Assembly: GCA_003162995.1 (NCBI GenBank)
Contig: PLUZ01000413.1
Coordinates: 2,322-8,048, forward strand
Direction: 5' to 3'
Length of the DNA: 5,727 nt
Source: Methylocapsa sp.
GTDB taxonomy: Bacteria; Pseudomonadota; Alphaproteobacteria; Rhizobiales; Beijerinckiaceae
Every line of letters begins with the position of its first letter. The stretch's first letter is position 1. The position numbers were made by a program, and so were the translations under genes. The notes beneath the pieces were generated by a model that had not been told where the DNA came from, ran no database searches, and saw nothing but the letters and a program-made list of their open reading frames with translations. Positions 1 to 4,786 of this stretch are shown in pieces.

Positions 1-35
1 GCGCGCGCCGCCATCTGATCCCTGGTCCAAGCCAT
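1..35 (-). CDS. scoB: Succinyl-CoA:3-ketoacid CoA-transferase subunit B, N-terminal fragment
   Basis: Only the first 11 codons lie in the window; the gene continues past the left edge. They read MAWTRDQMAAR, the usual opening of ScoB and related beta subunits of family I CoA-transferases. In this family the B subunit carries the catalytic glutamate that forms the enzyme-CoA thioester, but that part is outside the window. The ATG is preceded by GAGGAG nine bases upstream (45-50), and this ribosome site overlaps the scoA stop codon. The 13-bp gap and shared direction make scoA-scoB a clear operon, and the heterotetramer partner relationship supports the call. The fragment alone could also be a PcaJ or AtoA beta subunit; the scoA neighbour decides for ScoB. 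Confidence 0.8.
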   Translation of the reverse strand, partial: MAWTRDQMAAR

Positions 36-48
36 ATCGGGTTTCTCC

Positions 49-756
49 TCAAGCAGCTATGCGCTGGCGGGTGGTGCGCTTTTCGATCGGTTTTGCGACG
101 TTCGGCGTGTGGACGATGCGATGGACGAAAATGCCCGGCGTATGAACCGCGTCGGGATCGATTTCCCCGGCTTCGACGAGATGCTCGACTTGCGCCACTG
201 TGACCTTGCCAGCTGCCGCCATCATCGGATTGAAGTTGCGCGCCGTTTTGCGATAGACGAGATTGCCTTCGGTATCGCCCTTATAGGCGTGAACAATGGA
301 GACATCGGCGACAAGTCCGCATTCCATGACATAGGTCGCGCCGTCGAATTCGCGCAGTTCCTTCCCCTCGGCAACGAGTGTACCGACACCAGTCTTTGTG
401 AAAAACGCCGGAATGCCGGCCCCGCCTGCCCGGATTCGCTCGGCGAGCGTGCCTTGCGGGTTGAATTCGAGTTCGAGTTCGCCGGCGAGATATTGCCGCT
501 CGAATAGTTTGTTCTCGCCGACATAAGACGAGATCATTTTTTTGATTTGCCGCGTCTCGAGAAGAATGCCCAAACCGGCGCCGTCGACGCCCGCGTTGTT
601 CGAGATCACGGTCAAATCCTTGACCTTGAGATCATGAATGGCCTCGATCAGGATTTGCGGGATGCCGCAAAGTCCAAAACCTCCTGACATGAGAGTCATG
701 CCGTCCTTGAGAAGATCGGCCAGGGCCGAGCGTGCATCGGGAAAAATCTTGTTCAT
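49..756 (-). CDS. scoA: Succinyl-CoA:3-ketoacid (3-oxoacid) CoA-transferase subunit A
   Basis: This is a 235-residue protein, normal length for ScoA. With ScoB it moves CoA from succinyl-CoA to acetoacetate in the cytoplasm, feeding ketone-body or PHB-derived carbon into acetyl-CoA. Visible family signatures are GGFGLCGIP at residues 25-33, SNNAGVDG at 52-59, then KKMISSYVGEN, GTLAERIRAGGAGIPAF, TGVGTLVAEGKE and RKTARNFNPMMA. These match ScoA rather than PcaI, whose glycine loop usually differs. The frame is open 18 codons further upstream, but the ATG at 756 is chosen because GAGGA lies six bases before it (763-767) and family proteins begin there. scoB follows after 13 bp. A sigma-54-like promoter about 145 bp upstream suggests control by an enhancer-binding activator. 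AtoD of E. coli is a close functional relative, so the physiological acyl acceptor is less certain than the family. Confidence 0.88.
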   Translation of the reverse strand: MNKIFPDARSALADLLKDGMTLMSGGFGLCGIPQILIEAIHDLKVKDLTVISNNAGVDGAGLGILLETRQIKKMISSYVGENKLFERQYLAGELELEFNPQGTLAERIRAGGAGIPAFFTKTGVGTLVAEGKELREFDGATYVMECGLVADVSIVHAYKGDTEGNLVYRKTARNFNPMMAAAGKVTVAQVEHLVEAGEIDPDAVHTPGIFVHRIVHTPNVAKPIEKRTTRQRIAA

Positions 757-849
757 GCAAGGTCCTCGCTCGCGGGCTTTCTCGCGGCGTCTGGCGGCAC
801 TTTCACACAAAGCCCCCGGCTTCCTGTGGATCTGAGAGAATTGACCGCC

Positions 850-866
850 CGCGTTTGAGTAACGCG
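850..866. promoter_or_regulatory. Inverted repeat in the scoA leader, candidate operator or hairpin
   Basis: The sequence CGCGTT-TGAGT-AACGCG is a perfect 6-bp inverted repeat around a 5-base spacer. It lies about 95 bp upstream of scoA and roughly 22-38 bases downstream of the predicted start site, a place suited to a repressor operator or an RNA hairpin. No regulator is identified from it. Confidence 0.3.
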
Positions 867-899
867 TGTTGTTTGGGGTAGTAAGAGTTTATACGCCAC

Positions 900-915
900 G
901 CAATGATTTTGCCAG
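900..915 (-). promoter_or_regulatory. Candidate sigma-54 (-24/-12) promoter of scoAB
   Basis: Reading the minus strand from 915 gives CTGGCAAAATCATTGC. The GG (913-912) and GC (901-900) are separated by exactly ten bases, as RpoN requires. Against the consensus YTGGCACGrNNNTTGCW it matches 11 of 14 specified positions, including the whole TGGCA and TTGC blocks. Transcription would start near 888, leaving a leader of about 130 nt before scoA. A sigma-70 reading is also possible with the same DNA (CTGGCA, 16-bp spacer, TATAAA at 893-888), so the two alternatives overlap. The sigma-54 reading gains weight because the homologous atoDAEB operon of E. coli is sigma-54 dependent through AtoC. Confidence 0.5.
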
Positions 916-933
916 AGGCAGACAAGGCGCATT

Positions 934-949
934 CCTTTCAGCCTTTCAG
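934..949. repeat. Tandem 8-bp repeat upstream of the scoA promoter
   Basis: Two adjacent copies of CCTTTCAG (minus strand CTGAAAGG) are followed by a partial third copy, CCCTTTGAG. They lie about 20 bp upstream of the -24 element. This is a possible activator-binding site, but the repeat is short and could be chance. Confidence 0.3.
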
Positions 950-1057
950 CCCCTTTGAGACGGCGCCGAAAGTCAAACGGCGATGGTCCTGCCGGCGCGG
1001 CCGCCTGCTTAGCCAAAACTGTCCGGCTTCGCACCGCGATTTCGGTTCCCGAACCCC

Positions 1058-1837
1058 TCACACAGCCGGCTTGATGGCGGTCAGCAGAGTGTTGACGCCG
1101 TCACGGAAATGCACTTCGACGGGATCGAAGCCGATTCCACGCATTTTTGTCAGCGACGGGCTAAGGCGCATGATGTGATCGGCGGATTCATCGCTGAACA
1201 GATGGAGAACCCATTGCTCCAAAAGATCCAAGCGGCTGATCGCCGAGAAAGCCTTGAAATAGCCGCGCACTTCCTCCTGCGTAAGGCGCGTGTGCTCAGC
1301 GGTGTCGTCGAGAGCGTAGCGGTCCCCGTTCACGAATATCCCGCCGGGCCGCAAGACCCGGAAAATCTCGCTCAGCACTTGGTCACGATAGGTTTCGAGA
1401 AAATTATGCACCGTATAGGCCGACGCCACCACATCTTGACTGCCGGGTGGAAGCTCCCGCAGGGCGGATAGCGCATCCGCCTCGATCAGCTGCACACGTC
1501 CTTGCCTCATGGGTTGAGACAAATTTGCGCGCGCCTGATCGAGCATGGCTGGTTCGTTGTCGGCGGCCCGGATGACAAGATCCTCGCGTGACTCCAGCAA
1601 CTCCAGCGTGGTCCTTCCAGTGCCGCAGCCGATCTCGAAAACACGCAAGGCATGAGGGCGTTCCGCCGCATTGGCAGGAAGGACCGCGACGGAGCTGCCG
1701 ACCCGCTTGCTCATCGCCGCCGCCGCCGGACAGATCAGATCGAGCATTTGGTATTCCGTGCCGATAGGGCCGGAAAATAAGCGTTCTGGCTGGCCGGTTG
1801 ACATGTCTTGCCCGGGATCGGCCGTGTGTTGCTTCAA
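1058..1837 (-). CDS. Class I SAM-dependent methyltransferase, substrate unknown
   Basis: This 259-residue cytoplasmic protein has the Rossmann-like methyltransferase core. Motif I is FEIGCGTGR at residues 67-75. An acidic residue for the SAM ribose follows in AADNEP (D93), then IEADAL at 118-123, QDVVASAYTVHNF at 134-146 and the post-motif LRPGGIFVNGD at 162-172. The C-terminal third (about 180-259) is variable and probably sets the substrate, which I cannot name. The start is TTG at 1837: GGAG lies nine bases upstream, whereas the next in-frame ATG at 1804 lacks a clear ribosome site. It follows the PCu(A)C-like gene by 120 bp but may have its own promoter and a structured leader. About 300 bp separate it from scoA, so co-transcription with scoA is doubtful. 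Confidence 0.8.
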   Translation of the reverse strand: MKQHTADPGQDMSTGQPERLFSGPIGTEYQMLDLICPAAAAMSKRVGSSVAVLPANAAERPHALRVFEIGCGTGRTTLELLESREDLVIRAADNEPAMLDQARANLSQPMRQGRVQLIEADALSALRELPPGSQDVVASAYTVHNFLETYRDQVLSEIFRVLRPGGIFVNGDRYALDDTAEHTRLTQEEVRGYFKAFSAISRLDLLEQWVLHLFSDESADHIMRLSPSLTKMRGIGFDPVEVHFRDGVNTLLTAIKPAV

Positions 1838-1851
1838 CGGAGACTTCTCCG
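1838..1851 (-). promoter_or_regulatory. Hairpin containing the methyltransferase ribosome-binding site
   Basis: The minus strand reads CGGAGAAGTCTCCG directly before the TTG start. It can fold as CGGAG/CTCCG around a 4-base AAGT loop, and the GGAG Shine-Dalgarno is in the 5' arm. Folding would hide the ribosome site, which could limit translation or make it responsive to temperature or a ligand. The inverted repeat is seen directly; the regulatory role is inferred. Confidence 0.4.
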
Positions 1852-1869
1852 GCGAAACATATGTCCAAA

Positions 1870-1901
1870 GCGGTGCGGCCCCGCCTCGAGGGGCGCACCG
1901 C
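1870..1901 (-). terminator. Strong stem-loop between the PCu(A)C-like gene and the methyltransferase
   Basis: GCGGTGC at 1870-1876 pairs with GCACCGC at 1895-1901. The stem continues with five further G-C pairs past a single bulged base and closes on a 7-base loop, giving about 12 pairs. On the minus strand it is followed only by TTTGG, so it lacks a good U-tract. It may be a terminator for the upstream gene, an attenuator or mRNA-stabilising structure in the methyltransferase leader, or both. Confidence 0.45.
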
Positions 1902-1913
1902 TGCCGTCAAACT

Positions 1914-1943
1914 CTGATACATGCTGCGCCGGAAAGTCTTCAA
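1914..1943 (-). promoter_or_regulatory. Possible sigma-70 promoter of the methyltransferase
   Basis: On the minus strand TTGAAG (1943-1938) is followed after 18 bases by TATCAG (1919-1914), each matching four of six consensus bases. A start near 1907 would place the large stem-loop and the ribosome-site hairpin together in a leader of about 70 nt. The match is modest. Confidence 0.25.
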
Positions 1944-1957
1944 TCAGATGGCCATCA

Positions 1958-2455
1958 TCACATCCCGTGATGGTGGTCGTGCTCTTCCTTGGGTGCCGTA
2001 TCGTCTTGTTCGACCATGAAGTGAATCGGCACGCTGTGCAGCTTCTCGAACACAAGCGTTCCGTCGATCATTGTATCCTCGCTTAAGGCCTTGGTTACAG
2101 TGCCGAACCTGATTTGATAGGTGGTTGGGGTGAGTTCAATGTGGCCGTGCGGCTTAATGAGCAACCCATGTTCAACGGGTTTCGAGCTAAACTTACCGTC
2201 AGTTTCGATAATCTGATAAATGGTGCCCGCGCCAGCTCCGTCGATGGTGGCACCGAGGAGAGTCTCTGGCTCATCGCCGTCGTTATCGATCTCGATGATG
2301 CAGGAATAAGTGCCGGGAGCGCCCGCTGGCGCTTCCCTGACCCAAGGATGCCCGATCTTCAAATTGCCCGCGGTTTCTTGATGCGCCGAGCCAGGAGAGG
2401 CAAAGCCTATTGCAAGGGCTGCCGCCAAAGCGAATAAGGAAACCGAAACCTTCAT
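1958..2455 (-). CDS. Periplasmic PCu(A)C-like (DUF461) copper chaperone family protein with atypical ligands
   Basis: A 165-residue precursor. Residues 1-24 form a signal peptide (MKVSVSL, then a hydrophobic run, probable cleavage after GSA), so the mature protein starts near H25 in the periplasm. The framework is that of PCu(A)C chaperones, which deliver Cu(I) to cytochrome oxidase: KIGHPWVREAP at 33-43, GLLIKPHGHIEL at 97-108, DGTLVFEK at 131-138. The usual His-x-Met and second His/Met pair are not there: the segments read TIYQI (78-82) and TYQIRF (112-117). Instead there are H96, H103, H105, H140, H145-x-M147 and a HDHHHGM tail (159-165). The ATG at 2455 has TGGAGGA seven bases upstream (GGAGGA at 2463-2468) and is preferred over a longer frame start at 2536. 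The family is fairly sure; copper binding through the standard site is doubtful, and a different metal role is possible. Confidence 0.75.
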   Translation of the reverse strand: MKVSVSLFALAAALAIGFASPGSAHQETAGNLKIGHPWVREAPAGAPGTYSCIIEIDNDGDEPETLLGATIDGAGAGTIYQIIETDGKFSSKPVEHGLLIKPHGHIELTPTTYQIRFGTVTKALSEDTMIDGTLVFEKLHSVPIHFMVEQDDTAPKEEHDHHHGM

Positions 2456-2543
2456 GCGCACTTCCTCCAATTTATCGAAAAAGCCAGACAGACGTATTTT
2501 TGCGGGTACTAAGCACGAAACGCGCCCGCTGGGCAAGAATTGG

Positions 2544-2555
2544 CGCTTGCAAGCG
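2544..2555. promoter_or_regulatory. 12-bp palindrome upstream of the PCu(A)C-like gene
   Basis: CGCTTGCAAGCG is a perfect palindrome about 90 bp before the PCu(A)C-like start codon. It could be an operator. It does not resemble the CueR-type inverted repeat, and no confident promoter overlaps it (TTGCCC with a 17-bp spacer to CTTAGT is weak). Confidence 0.25.
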
Positions 2556-2592
2556 TTGCCGTGCCGTAATCAATTCAATTTGATCATTCTAA

Positions 2593-2631
2593 CGGCGAGA
2601 ACGCCGAGATTTCAGCAAGGCTGGACTGAAA
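2593..2631 (-). terminator. Two consecutive hairpins after the flippase, possible terminator
   Basis: Downstream of the flippase stop the minus strand can form TTTCAG/CTGAAA with a 10-base loop (2610-2631), then CGGCG/CGCCG with a 4-base loop (2593-2606). The second is followed by TTAGAAT rather than a full U-tract, so termination may be weak or factor-dependent. Confidence 0.35.
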
Positions 2632-2652
2632 CCCGCACTGGCAATGAGGAAG

Positions 2653-3939
2653 TCAGAGATCCCGCCACGCCGCTTTTTTCTTGCTGAAGATTCCCGCGCG
2701 CCATACCACGAAGCCCATCGAAGCTGTAACGATGAATTCGGTGAGAAAAACGGATATCGACGCGCCCGTCGCGCCCAGGAAATAGGCAAAAGGACCGATC
2801 GCGACAACATTGAACAAGCCGGAGCCGACGAGAATGTGCATGAAGGAACGCTGCATCCCGAAGGCAAGCATGATCTGGGTGCCGAGAACACCGTTGAGAC
2901 CTCCCAGGAATACCGTCCCCGACAAAATGCGCACGGCGGATGTCGCGGCCGCAAAATCAGCTCCGAAGAAAATCACGGTCAGGTAAGGCGCGCCAACGAA
3001 CAAGACAACGAAAATCGCGAAGCTCATCGCACCTTGAGCGATCAGAAGACGCTTCATGAATTGAACGGCTCGTTCGGGATCGTCCACAAGGAGGCTGTTG
3101 ATGCGCGGATAGAGCGCGCCAGCCAACGGACCGATAACGCTCTTGCTGGTGCGCTGCAACTTCTGCGCGGCGAATAGAAGACCGGCTTGCACAGGACCTG
3201 CAACGGCGCCAAGCACGATTACATTGATCTGACCGTAGAGCATCGTCGAGGCGAGGGACAGAAAGACATGCGATCCTTCGCGCAATTGCCGTATAGCACC
3301 GGAAAATGTCCACGCAATGGGCAACAAGGGAGTTGCACGGTCGGCGATGTAAATGGTGATTGTGCCTGAAATGATACCGCCGACAGCTCCAATGATCACC
3401 GCATAAACGGTATCCGCAGGGCCACGCACGAAGAGAAAGAACAAGGGTATGAACACGAGACGGCCGATCAGCTCGGCGGCCACCATCGGGCCCATGATCT
3501 CCAGCCCGCGCAGAAACCAGCCGGCGCCAAAGGCGTAGCTGATAATTTGTAGCCAGCCGCAGAGCACAAGCAAAGCCAGAGGAGAAGTAAAACCGATACA
3601 AGCCATGATGATGAAGATCGCACCAAGGCTTACAAATGTGAGCAGCAACCTCGCCGCCGTCGTGTCCCAGAAGATGCGGCGAAGCTCCACCGGATCGCGG
3701 CTGTTGCGAGCCACCTCACGGATGGCGCTGAGGCTAAACCCCCAGTCCGTGAATGCGAAAAAAAGAGCAATGATATCCGACGTGATGCCCAGAAGCCCAA
3801 ATTGCTCGACACCCAAAACGCGAGAGAGATAGGGCATTATCGCGAGCGCGATAACATATTGGCTCGCCTGCATTATAGTAAGTAGCAACGTATTGCGGAC
3901 CAACACGTTGCGCAAACTTATCGAGCTAAACACGGCCAT
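2653..3939 (-). CDS. Wzx-type polysaccharide/oligosaccharide flippase
   Basis: A 428-residue inner-membrane protein of the polysaccharide-synthesis transporter family (MOP superfamily), expected to flip undecaprenyl-linked oligosaccharide units to the periplasmic face for exopolysaccharide or O-antigen assembly. Evidence: hydrophobic segments from residue 17 to 415, probably about 12 helices; the family-typical PYLSRVLGVEQFG near 36-48; a WFLRGLE segment at 141-147 of the kind seen as WFFQG in relatives; and a short basic C-terminus (SKKKAAWRDL). Length is normal and no frameshift is seen. The frame opens at TTG 3951 and GTG 3948, but the ATG at 3939 is chosen; no strong ribosome site decides, so the start is uncertain by four residues. 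No glycosyltransferase or polymerase gene lies beside it in the window. Sampled GC (47-60%) is lower than in accC, and an AT-rich region precedes it. Confidence 0.8.
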   Translation of the reverse strand: MAVFSSISLRNVLVRNTLLLTIMQASQYVIALAIMPYLSRVLGVEQFGLLGITSDIIALFFAFTDWGFSLSAIREVARNSRDPVELRRIFWDTTAARLLLTFVSLGAIFIIMACIGFTSPLALLVLCGWLQIISYAFGAGWFLRGLEIMGPMVAAELIGRLVFIPLFFLFVRGPADTVYAVIIGAVGGIISGTITIYIADRATPLLPIAWTFSGAIRQLREGSHVFLSLASTMLYGQINVIVLGAVAGPVQAGLLFAAQKLQRTSKSVIGPLAGALYPRINSLLVDDPERAVQFMKRLLIAQGAMSFAIFVVLFVGAPYLTVIFFGADFAAATSAVRILSGTVFLGGLNGVLGTQIMLAFGMQRSFMHILVGSGLFNVVAIGPFAYFLGATGASISVFLTEFIVTASMGFVVWRAGIFSKKKAAWRDL

Positions 3940-3983
3940 ATTGGACACCAATTCTAGAAAATTCCAGGCTTACTTAAGTGCTA

Positions 3984-4011
3984 AATATAAAACATTCATA
4001 GTCAAAAACAA
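3984..4011 (-). promoter_or_regulatory. Possible promoter of the flippase
   Basis: On the minus strand TTGTTT (4011-4006) is followed after 16 bases by TATATT (3989-3984), a 5/6 match to the -10 box. A start near 3977 would give a leader of about 38 nt. Other -10-like sites are common in this AT-rich DNA, so the choice is tentative. Confidence 0.35.
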
Positions 4012-4059
4012 ATAGCAATAATACTTAGTTCCCGAAAAAATTTATACAATTTCCTTTTC

Positions 4060-4079
4060 GTATTAATTCTAATTAATAC
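4060..4079. promoter_or_regulatory. 20-bp inverted repeat, candidate operator
   Basis: GTATTAATT-CT-AATTAATAC has two perfect 9-bp arms around a 2-bp centre. It lies about 50 bp upstream of the possible flippase -35 box and about 20 bp upstream of a forward-strand TTGACA. AT-rich DNA makes such repeats more likely by chance, but the length and position favour a binding site for a dimeric regulator. Confidence 0.4.
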
Positions 4080-4100
4080 TTCTCACAAACCATTGCAAGT

Positions 4101-4129
4101 TTGACATATATACCGTTGGTTAATATGTT
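4101..4129 (+). promoter_or_regulatory. Forward-strand sigma-70-like promoter with no obvious gene
   Basis: A perfect TTGACA (4101-4106) is followed after 17 bases by TATGTT (4124-4129), a 4/6 match. Transcription would start near 4136 and run toward the gene-free region before the tRNA. It points away from the flippase and could produce a small RNA or a short peptide, or be fortuitous. Confidence 0.3.
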
Positions 4130-4309
4130 AATTGAGATATTTACGCCAAATCGCGAGAGCCGCTACTGCATCATGGTGCATGGCCGTTCCCCATGACTTA
4201 CAGAATTGTGAAAGAGACACGCTTGAAATCGACGCGAGTAACAGAGGTGATACCGAGGGATATTCAAATTCAAGTCCTGTCACGCAAAGCAATATATGCA
4301 AGGATAACG

Positions 4310-4327
4310 TATAATTGATGTAATCAA
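4310..4327. promoter_or_regulatory. Perfect -10 box abutting a short inverted repeat
   Basis: TATAAT (4310-4315) shares its last base with the inverted repeat TTGAT-GTA-ATCAA (4315-4327). There is no good -35 box at the right distance. The repeat resembles an FNR/FixK site but is one base short in the spacer. Confidence 0.2.
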
Positions 4328-4330
4328 ACG

Positions 4331-4612
4331 ATGGATTCGCAGCCTGTTCGAACAGACTGTCTGCTGCCTGTCAAACCCCCCAGACATAACCCGTCCCGCG
4401 CCGAGCGATACGCCGGGAACAGGTGGAAATCGAAGCTCCGGCCGAATTGGCAGGCGCGACCCTTATTTGGCTATTGCGAATGCACTTCTGTATCGCCAAC
4501 TCGCGTTATGTCCAAATCACAGGCGCCAGCGCGCCCCCTTCGTTCTGCCCAACACCGGAGACAACACGATCACGTCTACGCCGCCGCTCTCGAGGCCGCG
4601 GACGTCTAAGAA
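4331..4612. other. Gene-free stretch between the AT-rich island and the tRNA
   Basis: No minus-strand frame of useful length exists here. The forward strand has overlapping short frames with no ribosome sites and no recognisable domains, so none is annotated. Two overlapping palindromes lie at its left end: CTGTTCGAACAG (4344-4355) and CAGAC-T-GTCTG (4353-4363). The stretch could include decayed coding DNA, but I cannot identify a parent gene. Confidence 0.5.
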
Positions 4613-4625
4613 CGCAACCCTTGCG
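4613..4625 (-). terminator. Small hairpin after tRNA-Glu, possible terminator
   Basis: The minus strand reads CGCAA-GGG-TTGCG followed by TTCTT, starting 12 bases after the encoded CCA. The 5-bp stem and broken T-run make it a weak intrinsic terminator candidate. Confidence 0.35.
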
Positions 4626-4637
4626 ACGGATTTGGTT

Positions 4638-4713
4638 TGGCGCTCCCTAGGGGAATCGAACCCCTGTTTTCGCCGTGAGAGGGCGACGTCCTAGACCGCT
4701 AGACGAAGGGAGC
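4638..4713 (-). tRNA. tRNA-Glu (anticodon CTC), CCA encoded
   Basis: The minus strand folds into a complete 76-nt cloverleaf. The acceptor stem GCTCCCT pairs fully with AGGGAGC, followed by discriminator G and an encoded CCA. The D arm is GTCT/GGAC with one G-U pair. The anticodon stem TCGCC/GGCGA carries the loop CTCTCAC, so the anticodon is CTC and it reads GAG. The variable loop has four bases, and the T arm AGGGG/CCCCT encloses TTCGATT. There are no mismatches suggesting decay. The gene lies in the same direction as accC, about 70 bp downstream of its stop codon, with a promoter between them. tRNA 3' ends are common integration sites, which matters because base composition changes on this side. 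Confidence 0.96.
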
Positions 4714-4725
4714 GTGACGCGACGT

Positions 4726-4754
4726 TCTATAGACCGCCGAATCTTAAGTGGCAA
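4726..4754 (-). promoter_or_regulatory. Sigma-70 promoter of tRNA-Glu
   Basis: On the minus strand TTGCCA (4754-4749, 5/6) is separated by 17 bases from TATAGA (4731-4726, 4/6). The predicted start is about five bases before the mature tRNA 5' end at 4713. Spacing and position fit well. Confidence 0.55.
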
Positions 4755-4758
4755 GCGC

Positions 4759-4786
4759 GCCGCCGCGATTGTCGTGGCGCGACGGC
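4759..4786 (-). terminator. Stem-loop immediately after the accC stop codon
   Basis: The minus strand reads GCCGTCGCG, a 10-base loop, then CGCGGCGGC. This gives a 9-bp stem with one G-U pair, beginning at the base after the TAA. There is no following T-run, so it may be a factor-dependent terminator or an mRNA 3'-end stabiliser. It ends just upstream of the tRNA promoter. Confidence 0.45.

Larger units (their letters stand above)
3940..4330. other. AT-rich intergenic island upstream of the flippase
   Basis: No convincing gene is seen here. By hand count 3961-4140 is about 26% GC, far below the flanking genes. It holds promoter-like elements on both strands, a 20-bp inverted repeat and a small palindrome ACTTAAGT at 3972-3979. 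A 60-codon frame at 4132-4314 has only a TTG start and no ribosome site, so it is not called. AT-rich DNA like this is typical of promoter regions for surface-polysaccharide genes and of horizontally acquired segments bound by silencing proteins. Confidence 0.6.

Noticed and set aside
753..1061. 102-codon minus frame upstream of scoA
   Set aside because: It overlaps the promoter region and the scoA start in another frame, with no domain or ribosome site.
2644..3177. 177-codon forward frame opposite the flippase
   Set aside because: It is highly charged antisense of a membrane protein with clear family features; there is no sign that it is real.
4132..4314. 60-codon forward frame after the TTGACA promoter
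   Set aside because: It starts with TTG just before the predicted transcript start, has no Shine-Dalgarno and no recognisable sequence.
4315..4327. FNR/FixK-like site TTGA-N5-TCAA
   Set aside because: The established site is TTGA-N6-TCAA; this one is a base short and has no suitable promoter or target gene.
4467..4694. Forward open frame ending in GESNPCFRRERATS
   Set aside because: Its end is the antisense translation of tRNA-Glu, a well-known false gene pattern, and it has no ribosome site.
4638..4713. Attachment-site duplication of the tRNA 3' end
   Set aside because: I looked for a second copy of the T-arm and acceptor sequence in the window and found none.
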